From NCBI GenBank assembly GCA_022825505.1, contig JAJDWR010000001.1, forward strand, positions 1 through 61,132: a DNA stretch of 61,132 bases, given 5' to 3'. The position numbers and the translations under genes were made by a program. A model generated the notes under the pieces. The model made no database searches. It saw only the letters and a list, made by a program, of their open reading frames with translations, and was not told where the DNA came from. Position 1 is the stretch's first letter. Each line of letters begins with the position of its first letter. The stretch comes from Gammaproteobacteria bacterium (GTDB lineage Bacteria; Pseudomonadota; Gammaproteobacteria; Steroidobacterales; Rariloculaceae). This document shows positions 9,173-19,450 of this stretch, one piece after another.

Positions 9173-10089
9173 CGCAGCCGCCTCTGCCGGAACAGCAGGT
9201 AGTCGCGCAGCGCGCCTTCCAGGGATTCGGAGATGTTCACCAGTTCATGGTCGATGCCGGCTCCCGCGGCGCATTCCTCCAGGTCCCCTATATGCTCGCC
9301 GATGCGCTCCCGGTAGCGCGACCGCATGAAGATGGGGGACACCTCCATCGCCTCGCCGGTTTCCATGTCCTCCAGCAGCGCCGACTCGCGCATCTGCGGT
9401 TGAAGCTCCTGGGGATCCAGCAACTGGAACAGCACCACGTCCTGGCCCTGGTAGGCCAGCGGCTGAACGCCCTTGATCATCGCCTCGGGCACGCAGTAGA
9501 AATCGGAAATCACCACCACCAGCCCCCGGCCCCGCTCGAACTGGCGGAAGGTCTCGAAGGGCACCCGCAGGTCCGTGCCCACGCCGGGTTCGGCCCGGTC
9601 GATGGCGTGCAGCACACCGCTCAGCTTGCCCACGCGGGAGGACGGCGGGCGGTGCTCGCGCACCTGCTCGTCGAAGACGATGAGGCCCACGGCGTCGTGC
9701 TGTTTCGAGGCGAGATAGGCCAGCGTGGCGGCCAGGAATTTCGCGTACTGCAGCTTGGTGACGGAGCCCGAGCCGTAGCCCATGGAGGCGCTGGCATCCA
9801 GCAGGATCACCAGCCGGGTGTTGGTCTCGCCCAGGTAGCGCTTGATGTAGGTGCGCTCGGTGCGGGCGTAGACGTTCCAGTCCACGAACCGCGGATCGTC
9901 GCCCTCCGCGTAGGCGCGGTACTCGGCGAACTCCTGGCTGAAGCCGAACAGCGGCGAGCGGTGCAGCCCGTTGAGGAACCCGTGCACCGCGGCCCGGGCC
10001 ACCAGTTCCAGGTTGGACAGGCTCGCCAGCACCTCGGGCCTGAGCAGGTCGTAGGCCGCGCCCGGCGCGGTTGCGGTTACCGCAGCCAA
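9169..10089 (-). CDS. DUF58 domain protein (VWA-like, MoxR partner)
   Basis: A 306-residue soluble protein of the DUF58 family. It has the family signature around FAEYRAYAEGDDPRFVDWN and a VWA-like beta strand with MIDAS motif D98-A-S100-A-S102. DUF58 proteins nearly always sit next to MoxR ATPases and are thought to be adaptor or substrate-binding components. The gene lies 40 bp downstream of moxR and overlaps the BatA gene by 4 nt, so the three are probably co-translated and form one machine. Confidence 0.92.
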   Translation of the reverse strand: MAAVTATAPGAAYDLLRPEVLASLSNLELVARAAVHGFLNGLHRSPLFGFSQEFAEYRAYAEGDDPRFVDWNVYARTERTYIKRYLGETNTRLVILLDASASMGYGSGSVTKLQYAKFLAATLAYLASKQHDAVGLIVFDEQVREHRPPSSRVGKLSGVLHAIDRAEPGVGTDLRVPFETFRQFERGRGLVVVISDFYCVPEAMIKGVQPLAYQGQDVVLFQLLDPQELQPQMRESALLEDMETGEAMEVSPIFMRSRYRERIGEHIGDLEECAAGAGIDHELVNISESLEGALRDYLLFRQRRLR

Positions 10090-10129
10090 GGTACGGCCTG
10101 CGTTTCGCTCACGTCTGCCACCGGCCGCC

Positions 10130-11157
<1,028 letters not shown>

Positions 11158-11161
<4 letters not shown>

Positions 11162-13662
11162 CGTACGATCTCCAATAGCAGTTGCTGCGCCTCACGGTAG
11201 TGGGGCGCGATTTCCAGAGCATACAACAGATGCTCCCGGGTCCCGGCTTGATCCTCAAGCTCCAAATGGGCCCTGGCGAGGCGGAAATGGGTGCCCGCCA
11301 GGTCATGGGGTTGCGTGGCCATCAGCGCCCGGTACTCGCGCAGGGCGCCCTCCGCCATGCCTTCGGCCAGCATCCAGTCGCCCAGCGTAGTGTGCACCTC
11401 CGCGTCCAGCGGCGTGACCATGATCAGGTCGTCGTAGACGGCGATGGCATCATCGGGGCGGCCGGCCTCGTGCAGCCAGGTGCCCAGCCGCCGCAGCGCG
11501 CCCGGCGAGTAGCCGCCGAGCCGCCAGTAGGTCTCCAGCGTGTCCATCGCCTCCGGGCGCCGGTCGAGTTCTTCCAGGGCCAGGGCCATGGGGATATAGG
11601 CGTCGTTGGCGTCGACGTAGTCGGGATACGCTGCTATGGCAGCCTCGGCGCGTTCCAGCACGGCCTCGAAGTCGCCCGCGTCCAGGGCTTCGTAGGTCGC
11701 GCGGGTGCGCTCGCGCCATTCTTCCAGCCCGTCCAGCGTGGTTCGAAACTCCGCCTCCAGGAAGTCCCTGAAGCCGCTGTCCAGGTCCTCCGGCGCAACG
11801 CCCAGGCCCTGGCGAATCGCCGCGACGGTACCGAGACCTTCGGCAAAGCCCGTCAGCATGTCCACCAGCCCCTGCTGGCCCCATTCCCGGGCGATGTACT
11901 GGCACAGCAGCCCGGCCTGGGTATAGGAAACGATCACCTGGCCTTCGTAGGTGGGGCGCATGAAGCCGCTGTCCAGCTCGGCGACGGGCAGGAAGCGGTC
12001 GTCGGCCATGGCTTCGAGTACGCGCACCGGAATGTGCCGCCCGGGCAGCGGACCGGTGCTCCATTCCTCGAACACCGAAACGCCCTCGCTGAACCAGCGC
12101 GGCACCAGGTTGCCGGTGGCTTCCAGGGTGAAGATGTGGGCAATCTCGTGCCACAGCGTGGTGCCCCAGTGGAACTCGCCCTCGCGGCTGCCGGAGGGGC
12201 TGTCCATGGCCACCAGGTAGCCGAACGCCACGCCCAGCAGGCCGATGCCGGGCAGGCCGAGGGTGCGCACGGCAAAGTCGTCGTGCTCGGGGTAGAGCTC
12301 TACCACCACGTCTTCCTTGAGCTCGAACTGGTAGCGCTCCGTGAAGGCCCGAACGCTGTCGGTGACGAGGTCGGTGACGTAGCTGTCGATGACGGACGCC
12401 TCGTCCTTGTGGAGACGCAGCAGCATTCCGGGCGGCGTGGTTGTTTCCGCGGAAACATCGGCTGTGATCTCGCCGGACACGGCGGTGGTTTCTCCCGACG
12501 CGGCTGGTGTTTCAGCGGAAACATCCATTGTTTCCTCCGGCCCGGTAGTTGTTTCCGCGGAAACATCGGCAGCCGTTTCCCCTTCCGCGCCGATCTCCGA
12601 ATCCACATCCTCGCTGGCCTGCGGCGCGCCAACCTCCCGCTCCGGCAGCTCCCGCCTCAGGACCACGAAGTTGTCGAAACTGTCGATCAGCCGGAGCGTG
12701 TTGACGGTCTGGGCGCTGAACGGATCGCCCTGGTAGGCCCGCGCCAGGTGCGCCTGCGCCTCCTCGACGCGGTTCTGGCGCAGCAGGTTGACGCCCAGTT
12801 CCGCGTGGGCGGTCCAGAGGTCGGGCTGGATGCGTACCGCCTCGAAGAGCAGCTCGACGGCCTCCCGGTAACGCCGGTTGATGAGGTAGTAGTAGGCCGG
12901 CGTGGCGTAGATCTCCCCGTAGGAGGGGTTGTACGCCAGGGCCCGATCCGTCCACTCGCTGTCGGTGACGCCCTGGAGCACGTCCGCCGCGGCATAAAGC
13001 GCATAGACCTCCAGCGGCGGCAGGTCCTGCGCCTCGGCGATCTCCAGCGCCTCGTCCAGGTCGTCCCGGGCGGGCTCCACCGCGCCGAGCTCCAGGCTCA
13101 TCCGGGCCGCGATCAGGTGCGCTTCCAGGTGCCGCCCGCCGCCGTCCAGGACCTCCTCCACGATGGTCCTGGCGCGGTCCTCGAAGCGGCCCAGGGCGAC
13201 CGCCGCGATGCCCAGTCTGGCCGGCGTGTAGTCCTCGTTCAGGTCCAGCGCCTCGATGAACAGCCGGGCGGCCTCGTCCGCCTGGTGGGTCGCCAGGAAC
13301 AGCCGTCCCCAGCGGTGCCGGACGGTAAAGGACTCGGGATCAATTTCCAGCGCGGTGCGGAAGAAGGCATTGGCGGCCTGCAGGTCGCCGAGCCGCCAGG
13401 CCGCTTCGGCGCGGACGACGGCATCGAGGCTCTCCGCGGAGACCCGCGTGTAACAGACCGCCGCCTCGGCCCGCTCGCCGCGGTGGTAAAGCTCGTCGCA
13501 CGGCCGCAGAACGGCGTCCCGGTCAGGGTAGTAATCGAAGGGCTGTGCGCCGATGGACTGCGCCGAGGCGGTTGAAACGAGCGCCGCGGCCCCGGCCGCG
13601 ACGACCGCCATCGCCGCAGCCTGCGACAAGCACCGCCCCCGCCTACTCTTCGCCGCGGGCAT
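11158..13662 (-). CDS. Secreted TPR protein with gluzincin (HExxH) peptidase-like domain
   Basis: An 834-residue protein with a signal peptide ([20 protein letters not shown]). N-terminal tetratricopeptide-type helices cover about residues 35-320. A Ser/Thr/Glu/Pro-rich linker with repeated VSAET units follows at about 355-420. A zinc-peptidase-like domain has H505-E506-I-A-H509 and a downstream glutamate, E526, in [12 protein letters not shown]. Further TPRs run to the end. The HExxH...E spacing is that of peptidase MA-like gluzincins, so proteolytic activity in the periplasm is plausible but unproven. It overlaps the C13-like gene upstream by 20 nt and moxR downstream by 4 nt. Confidence 0.85.
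12443..12564. repeat. Three in-frame copies of the 14-bp palindrome GTTTCCGCGGAAAC
   Basis: Perfect copies lie at 12443-12456 and 12551-12564, and a variant (GTTTCAGCGGAAAC) at 12509-12522. All fall inside the linker of the TPR-peptidase gene and encode the repeated VSAET peptide. A palindrome multiplied in the same reading frame suggests expansion of a short repeat inside a disordered linker. Confidence 0.8.
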
Positions 13663-14542
13663 CGTCGATCCGCTGCTGGACCAGCGCCAACTCGAGCAAC
13701 AGGGCCTGCAGTTCGTTCAGGTAGACATCGCTGTCCATCTCGTTGCGCCGGGTGCGCAGGGCCTGGATCTGGCCCTCCAGGTCATCGAGTTCCGCGAACA
13801 TCCGTTCCAGTTCCTGGGTGAGCGCCACCCGGGCCGCCAGCCGTGCGGCGGTGAACGACTCCGCCGGTTCGCCCGTCAGTTGCGGGTGTTCGGTGGCCAG
13901 CGTGCCTTCGTTCTCGTAGCTCTCGGCCACCATCCGCTCGGTGTAGTCGAAGGCCTCCTGGGCGGTGATGATGCCGTTGCGGTTGGTGTCGGCGTTCTCG
14001 CTGGACAGCGCCGCCGTCCAGTGCTCGGCGAAGCGCGTGGCATTGCGCTCGCCGCCGCTGCGGGTGGCGGTGATCAGCGTGCGCCCTTCCCGCTCCCAGG
14101 ACTCCAGCACCGCGCCGCTGGAACTGGTGGTGTTGACCACCAGCTGGCGGCCGGCGGGCACGGCGCCGAGCAGTTCGCCCAGTTCCTCGCCGTCGAGATC
14201 GCGGCCCGGCAGGTTGTACTTGTAGGCGTAGCCGTCGTAGGTGCCGTGGCCGACCAGGAAGACCGCCAGGGTATCGGCGGGCGTGACGGTGCCGGCCAGT
14301 CCCTGCAGCGCTTCGGTGAGCGCCTCACGGGTGGCGGCCTCGCCGTTCAGCAGCGTGACCCGGGCGTCGCCGCCCAGCGAGCGCGCCGCGGCATCGGCCA
14401 GGGTCTCGGTCTGCGCCAGGAACCGGTTGGCATAGGCGGGCTCGCCGCCCAGGCCGCCGACGATGAGGTAATACAACTCCGCCTGGGCCGCCGGCGCCAG
14501 CCACAGCGGCGTCAGCAGCAGCGCCAGCCGAAACGTCCTCAC
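13643..14542 (-). CDS. Caspase/legumain-like (C13-type) protein with EF-hand loop, catalytic Cys apparently lost
   Basis: A 299-residue exported protein (signal peptide ending AAQA). The fold pattern is clan CD: a hydrophobic strand leading to the His-Gly pair (FLVGHG, H99), then a second strand VVNTTSSSGA where the family normally has Cys-x-Ser-Gly. Here the expected Cys position is Ser140, so the protein may be a non-peptidase. An EF-hand-like loop D185-x-N187-x-N189-G-I...E196 follows, then a C-terminal coiled coil. GTG at 14542 was chosen because it overlaps the upstream stop (GTGA) and gives a clean signal peptide. A much longer frame reading up to 16576 is a shadow of the VWA gene. Confidence 0.8.
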   Translation of the reverse strand: MRTFRLALLLTPLWLAPAAQAELYYLIVGGLGGEPAYANRFLAQTETLADAAARSLGGDARVTLLNGEAATREALTEALQGLAGTVTPADTLAVFLVGHGTYDGYAYKYNLPGRDLDGEELGELLGAVPAGRQLVVNTTSSSGAVLESWEREGRTLITATRSGGERNATRFAEHWTAALSSENADTNRNGIITAQEAFDYTERMVAESYENEGTLATEHPQLTGEPAESFTAARLAARVALTQELERMFAELDDLEGQIQALRTRRNEMDSDVYLNELQALLLELALVQQRIDDARGEE

Positions 14543-16797
14543 AGCCGCCCCCAGAACAGCCGCAGCACCCATTCGCCGGCCTTGAGCAACAGCAGCAGCA
14601 GGAAGACGAAGGGCATGTTCCACAGGTCCAGCAATTCCCGTTCGACGATGCCCGCCTCGGAGAACTGGATGGTCTCCGGCAGCTCGTCCAACTGCCCCAG
14701 GGTGAAGTAGCGGCCGCCGGTCATCGAGGCGAGGCGCTCCAGCAGCGGGCGGTTCTGCTGGATCTGGAAATGTTCGGAGATTCCGGTGGCGCGCCGTACC
14801 GAGTAATCGGCCCGGCCCAGGGTCTCCTCGCCCAGCTCGGCGCGGGCTTCGAAACGGTACAGCCCGGCGGCATCGGCGACCACCGTCGCCTCGTAGGCGC
14901 CCGGCTCGCCGGCCACCGGCTGCATGACCAGAGGCTCCGCGGCGGCGGGATCGCCGGCGATGGCGTCGCCCGATACCGACAACTCCACGCTGGCATCGCC
15001 GATGGGTTCGAAACCGCCGTCGCGGACCCGCGCCCGGAGCACCACCTCGTCCTCGTCCACGTAGTAGGGCCGCTCCGCGGTGAGCACCACCCGTTCCGGC
15101 GTGGCCGAGACCAGCGCGTGCAAGATTTGGCGCCAGAACGTCTCGTGCCGCTGGTCCTCGGACGGCAACTGCATCTGCCACCGCCAGGTGCCGCCGCTGG
15201 CGAGCACGTAGACCTGGCCGCGGCCGAACCGCTGGTGCACCAGCAGCGGCTGCGCCGTGCCCCGGACCTCGGCTTCCAGCAGGGTCACCGCGCCGGGCTT
15301 GACCGCGCCCACGTACTGGAAGTCGGCGATGTCCGGCATCCCCAGCCAGAGTTCGCTGTTGGTTTCGCGGTCCGCGTCCAGGCGGGTCACCAGGGACTCC
15401 TGGCCCTCGGCGGTCAGCTCGACCGGCACCGGCACGCGCATGAAGCTGGCGGCGTCCAGGTCCGGAAGCTGCACCGGCAGCACTTCGGCCACCACGCTGT
15501 TGCCCCAGCCGCCGTCGGCGAGGCCGCGCCGCCCGCCCAGCATCAGCAGGCTGCCGCCGCGCTCGCTGACGAAATCCCGGATGTTGTCCTGTTGTTCCTC
15601 GGTCAGCCCGGCCGCCGAGAAGCTGCCGATGACGAGCCCGTCGTACCGGAACAGCGTCTCGCGGTCCCCGGGGAAGCCGCCCTCCAGTTCGTCCGGGGAA
15701 TCGATGCCCTGGCGGTAGAACTTGTTCGGCGTGGTCCGCAGGAGGCTTGCCAGGCGCACGGCCGCGTCCTCGTCCACCGCCCGGCGGATGAACTTGTACT
15801 CCCAGCGCGGCTCGCCTTCCACGTACAGGATCGAGCGCCGGGCCTCGGGCACGACCACCGTGCGGTACTGGGTATTGTTGGTGACGTTGCCCTCGCCGGG
15901 CAGCGGGTCCAGGCTGAAGCGCAGGTCCTTGACCCCGGCATCGCCCACGTCGAATTCCACCCAGCGGGTGGTGATCCCGGCGCCCGCGGGCAGGGTCACC
16001 ATTTCGGAAGCCATGACCGCATCGCCGTCGTAGACCCGCAGCCGGGCCTCGCCCGGCTCGGCATAGCGGATGCTGACCTGGGCGCTGATCCTGGAGCCGG
16101 GCATGACCTGGTCCGAGACCGCCACGCTCTCGAGCTCGATATCCTCGGGTATGGACTCGCGGCCGACGCCGACCGCGTGCACCGGCACGCCGTAGCCCGC
16201 GATCTCCGCCAGGCGCGCGGCATCCAGTTCGCCCGAGTTGTCGGCGCCGTCGCTGATCAGCACCACCGCGCCCAGGGCCGAGGAACGCGCCTCCCTGAGC
16301 ACGTCCACCAGCGCACTGCCGATGCGGGTGGCGTCGCCGGGGGCGGGCACGTCGTAGAGCCCGTCGATGGCTTCGGATGCGCCGGCGAAGGCGTACGGAC
16401 GCACCTCGAACAGCTCGGCCAGGTCGTCCAGGGCGCCGTCCTCCAGTGCCGCCACGGCCTGCTGCAGGCGGGATTCCCCGTCCTCGCCATAGCTCATGCT
16501 GGCGGAGGTATCCAGCAGCAGCGCCACGGAATTTTCCTGGGCGCGCAGGGTCTGGGTGGACAGCGAGGGCCGCCACAGCAACGTCAGGACGACCGCCACC
16601 ATGGCAACCTGGAACAGGCCGATCACGGCGAGCCGGGGCACCGAAAGCGTATCCCGCCGCCTGGACAGGCTGACCCCGATCGCCGCCGCCGCCGCGGCCA
16701 CGCCTGCGGCGAGCAGCCAGACGGGCCAGCCGCTGGCAAGGACCAGTTCGCCGTTCTCGAAAACGGTCGGAGAATACTTGAAGAGAAACTCAAACAC
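14539..16797 (-). CDS. Membrane protein with VWA and glutamine-amidotransferase-like domains
   Basis: The first gene of the MoxR operon, 752 residues. There is an N-terminal transmembrane helix (about 25-45) and a second at 55-78. A VWA domain follows with MIDAS sequence LLDTSASMS, then a type 1 glutamine-amidotransferase-like region around GSLLMLGGRRGLADGGW. The C-terminal helix sits around FVFLLLLLLKAGEWVLR. This architecture recurs in MoxR/Bat loci, where the amidotransferase-like fold is thought to be non-catalytic. The gene overlaps the C13-like gene by 4 nt. A 109-bp gap upstream separates it from the divergent DUF4159 gene and probably holds both promoters. Confidence 0.85.
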   Translation of the reverse strand: MFEFLFKYSPTVFENGELVLASGWPVWLLAAGVAAAAAAIGVSLSRRRDTLSVPRLAVIGLFQVAMVAVVLTLLWRPSLSTQTLRAQENSVALLLDTSASMSYGEDGESRLQQAVAALEDGALDDLAELFEVRPYAFAGASEAIDGLYDVPAPGDATRIGSALVDVLREARSSALGAVVLISDGADNSGELDAARLAEIAGYGVPVHAVGVGRESIPEDIELESVAVSDQVMPGSRISAQVSIRYAEPGEARLRVYDGDAVMASEMVTLPAGAGITTRWVEFDVGDAGVKDLRFSLDPLPGEGNVTNNTQYRTVVVPEARRSILYVEGEPRWEYKFIRRAVDEDAAVRLASLLRTTPNKFYRQGIDSPDELEGGFPGDRETLFRYDGLVIGSFSAAGLTEEQQDNIRDFVSERGGSLLMLGGRRGLADGGWGNSVVAEVLPVQLPDLDAASFMRVPVPVELTAEGQESLVTRLDADRETNSELWLGMPDIADFQYVGAVKPGAVTLLEAEVRGTAQPLLVHQRFGRGQVYVLASGGTWRWQMQLPSEDQRHETFWRQILHALVSATPERVVLTAERPYYVDEDEVVLRARVRDGGFEPIGDASVELSVSGDAIAGDPAAAEPLVMQPVAGEPGAYEATVVADAAGLYRFEARAELGEETLGRADYSVRRATGISEHFQIQQNRPLLERLASMTGGRYFTLGQLDELPETIQFSEAGIVERELLDLWNMPFVFLLLLLLKAGEWVLRLFWGRL

Positions 16798-16906
16798 GAT
16801 GATCCGATTCAGCCGGGGAGTGCCGATTTGCAGCCGCCGATGATAGCACTACGGACGGCGGCCGCAGCGGCGGCCGCTCACACTGCCGTGATAGAGTAGC
16901 CGCCAT

Positions 16907-17704
16907 ATGCAGACCCTGGTTCACCACGCCAAACTGCTCCTTGCATGCGCCGCCGCCGCGCTGCCGCTGGCCGTTCCTGCCCAGCATCTCCCGTCCGCGC
17001 AGCAGTCCCCGCTTTTGACCGAGTCGCCCATCGCGGAGTTCCAGTTTTCGCGGCTCATCTACCCCAGCGGCTACGGCTGGGGCCGCGGCTCGGCGCTGGT
17101 GGACTGGCCCGACGCCGAGTACCACTTCATGCAGGGCCTCACCCGCCTCACCCGTGTCGACGGCGCCATCGTCAGCCGCTACGACGGCAACGGCGGCCGC
17201 ATGGTGAGCCTCAGGGACGACGCGCTGTTCGACTACCCCTGGCTCTACGCCGTGGAGGTGGGCGACTGGTACCTGGACGAGTTCGAGGCCGCGCGGCTGC
17301 GGGAGTACCTGCTCCGAGGCGGTTTCCTCATGGTGGACGACTTTCACGGCAGCCGCGGCTGGTTCGGTTTCAACGAGTCCCTCAAGCGGGTCTTCCCGGA
17401 CCGCCCCTGGGTCGAGATCCCCGAAAGCGACGAAGTCATGCACGTGCTGTACGACCTGGACAAGAGCACGCAGATCCCCGGGGTTCGCGCCCTGTACAGC
17501 GGGCGAACCTGGGAAGAAGACGGCTTCAATCCCCACTGGCGGGGCATCTACGACGACAAGGGACGACTGCTCGTCGCCATCAACTTCAACATGGACCTGG
17601 GCGATGCCTGGGAGCATGCCGACACCCCGGGCTATCCCGAGCCCATGACGGCGATGGCCTACCGCTTCGCCGTCAACTACGTGATCTACGCGATGACGCA
17701 CTGA
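16907..17704 (+). CDS. DUF4159 domain protein, exported
   Basis: 265 residues with a signal peptide (LLLACAAAALPLAVPAQ). The body matches DUF4159: RLREYLLRGGFLMVDDFHG near the middle, and INFNMDLGDAWEHAD plus a Tyr-rich end (AVNYVIYAM) at the C-terminus. DUF4159 usually occurs fused to or beside BatA-type proteins. Here it is split off and transcribed divergently from the MoxR operon, which strongly suggests a shared function. The biochemical role is unknown. Confidence 0.9.
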   Translation: MQTLVHHAKLLLACAAAALPLAVPAQHLPSAQQSPLLTESPIAEFQFSRLIYPSGYGWGRGSALVDWPDAEYHFMQGLTRLTRVDGAIVSRYDGNGGRMVSLRDDALFDYPWLYAVEVGDWYLDEFEAARLREYLLRGGFLMVDDFHGSRGWFGFNESLKRVFPDRPWVEIPESDEVMHVLYDLDKSTQIPGVRALYSGRTWEEDGFNPHWRGIYDDKGRLLVAINFNMDLGDAWEHADTPGYPEPMTAMAYRFAVNYVIYAMTH

Positions 17705-17765
17705 AGGCCGGGGAACGGCGTCTGCCTGCGGGAATGCGCCTTGCGCGGGAATGCGCGCGGGGGGG

Positions 17766-18047
17766 CTAGCCGCCCATGCCCATGCCGCCCATGCCCTGGG
17801 GCCGGTTGTTGAACTCTTCCTCGGAAACGCTGCCGTTGCCGTCGGCGTCCCAGGCGGTCATGAGGGCATCCGCCGCAATGAATCCACCCTGAACGGGAGG
17901 CGCTGCGGCCAGTTCCTCGGCGGAGATCGCGCCATCGGAGTCGGTGTCCAGACCGGCGAATGTCAGCGGGGCCATGCCCTGCGACAGCGCGAATTGCGCG
18001 GCGAACGCCAGAAGCAATGCCGTGGGGGCGAGTATGAGTTTCTTCAC
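17766..18047 (-). CDS. Small secreted EF-hand calcium-binding protein
   Basis: 93 residues with a signal peptide (KKLILAPTALLLAFAAQFALS). Two canonical EF-hand loops follow: DTDSDGAISAEE and DADGNGSVSEEE. The end is a Met/Gly-rich tail (GMGGMGMGG). Both loops keep the Asp/Asn ligands at 1, 3 and 5, the Gly at 6 and the Glu at 12, so calcium binding is likely. It is convergent with the DUF4159 gene. No partner is evident. Confidence 0.88.
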   Translation of the reverse strand: MKKLILAPTALLLAFAAQFALSQGMAPLTFAGLDTDSDGAISAEELAAAPPVQGGFIAADALMTAWDADGNGSVSEEEFNNRPQGMGGMGMGG

Positions 18048-18247
18048 TGTGGTTGTCTCCCTGGTAAGAATCCAGTTGTCATTGGTTGGCCGACGGGGTC
18101 GGCAGTGGACAGACTATGGCCGCGCAGGAAGCCGTGCAATGCCTCTTGGGTATTCTTGACATAGAAAGCCGGCGCACACTGACGCGGCCCCGACAGGGTG
18201 AACGGCTCGCAGAACTTCGCCCGAACGACCACGGTCACCGAAAGAAG

Positions 18248-19450
18248 CTACGGCTCCGGCGCCAGCCTCGCCACGCTCCACGCCAGCACCAGCGACAGCA
18301 CCGTGCAGATGGCGCCGCCGATCACCACGGTGATGCCCAGGCCGTGCACGTCGGCGATGGCGCCGATGATCACGCTGCCCAGCGCCGGCGCGGAAAAGGC
18401 CACCGCGGCCCAGAGGCTGAGCACCCGGCCGCGCATGGTTTCGGCGACGATGGTCTGGATACGCGCCTGGGAGCCCACGCCCACCAGCGTCAGCGAGAAT
18501 CCGAGCACGGCCACCAGGCCGATGCCCAGCACGTAGCTGGACGTCGCGCCGAGCAGCGTCATGATGATGCCGGTGGCCACGGTGCCGAACACCGTGGACC
18601 ACAGCAGCCTGTCGCCGGAACCGATGACCGTCAGGTAGAATCCGGCCACCACGGCGCCGGCGCCCGAGACCGAGGTCAGCGTGGCCAGGGTGCTGCTGCC
18701 GCCGCCGAAGATGCTGCCCGCGAACGCCGGCAGCATGACGATGACGGCGCGCCCGAACAGCGCCGACAGCGCCACGATGATGAGTTGCTGGCGGATGTCC
18801 ACGTGGGTGACCGTGTAGTCGATGCCGTCCTTCAACTCCGCGAAGAAGTGGCTCTGCTCGCCTCCGGAGCGGGCCCTGCGCAGCTTCACCAGCAGCAGCG
18901 CCAGCAGCATCGCGAGATAGGTCACGGCGTTGATGGCGAACGCCGACGCCAGCCCCGCCGTGGCGATGGCCACGCCCGCGATCGCCGGGCCGAGGAAGCG
19001 CGACACGTTGAAGACGATGGACTGCGCTGCCACCGCGGGCGCCAGCAGGTCGTCCGGCACGAGGCTCGGGATCAGCGACATCCGCACCGGCTGGAACGCG
19101 CTGCTGACGATGCCCAGGCACATGGTGATGGCGAACAGCAGGTAGATGTCGATGACCTGAAGCAGCACCAGCACGAACAGCAGCGCCGCCAGCAGGCCGT
19201 TGAGCACGTTGGCCGCGAAGGCCACGGTCTTGCGGTGCCAGCGGTCGGCGAGCACGCCGAACAGCGGTCCGAAGAACATGATGGGCAGGAATTCCGAGAG
19301 CGCGATGATTCCGAGCCAGGTCTCCGATTCGGTCAGCTCCCAGGCCAGCCAGCCGATGGCGACCCGCTGGATCCACAGGCCGTGCAGCGAGAAGGTGCTG
19401 CCCACCATGTAGATGGAGAAGTTGCGGTTGCGCAGGACGGGGGCGAACAT
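18248..19450 (-). CDS. Major facilitator superfamily exporter (MFS_3/EntS-like)
   Basis: A 400-residue integral membrane protein with about 12 hydrophobic helices. It starts with FAPVLRNRNFSIYMVGS and has the inter-helix motif FGVLADRWHRKTV after TM2, as in the MFS_3 group related to the enterobactin exporter. ATG at 19450 was chosen because it overlaps the murU stop by one base (TGATG), giving a two-gene operon. Longer in-frame extensions overlap murU and are very basic, unlike an MFS N-terminus. The substrate is not predictable. Confidence 0.88.
   Translation of the reverse strand: MFAPVLRNRNFSIYMVGSTFSLHGLWIQRVAIGWLAWELTESETWLGIIALSEFLPIMFFGPLFGVLADRWHRKTVAFAANVLNGLLAALLFVLVLLQVIDIYLLFAITMCLGIVSSAFQPVRMSLIPSLVPDDLLAPAVAAQSIVFNVSRFLGPAIAGVAIATAGLASAFAINAVTYLAMLLALLLVKLRRARSGGEQSHFFAELKDGIDYTVTHVDIRQQLIIVALSALFGRAVIVMLPAFAGSIFGGGSSTLATLTSVSGAGAVVAGFYLTVIGSGDRLLWSTVFGTVATGIIMTLLGATSSYVLGIGLVAVLGFSLTLVGVGSQARIQTIVAETMRGRVLSLWAAVAFSAPALGSVIIGAIADVHGLGITVVIGGAICTVLSLVLAWSVARLAPEP

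Noticed and set aside
13643..14542. C13/caspase-like gene as part of a caspase-based phage-defence system
   Set aside because: Its context is a MoxR/BatA operon, it has a signal peptide, and the catalytic Cys position is Ser.
13643..16576. 977-codon minus-strand open frame
   Set aside because: Only its last 299 codons are a real gene (C13-like). The rest is an out-of-frame reading of the VWA gene at 14539-16797.
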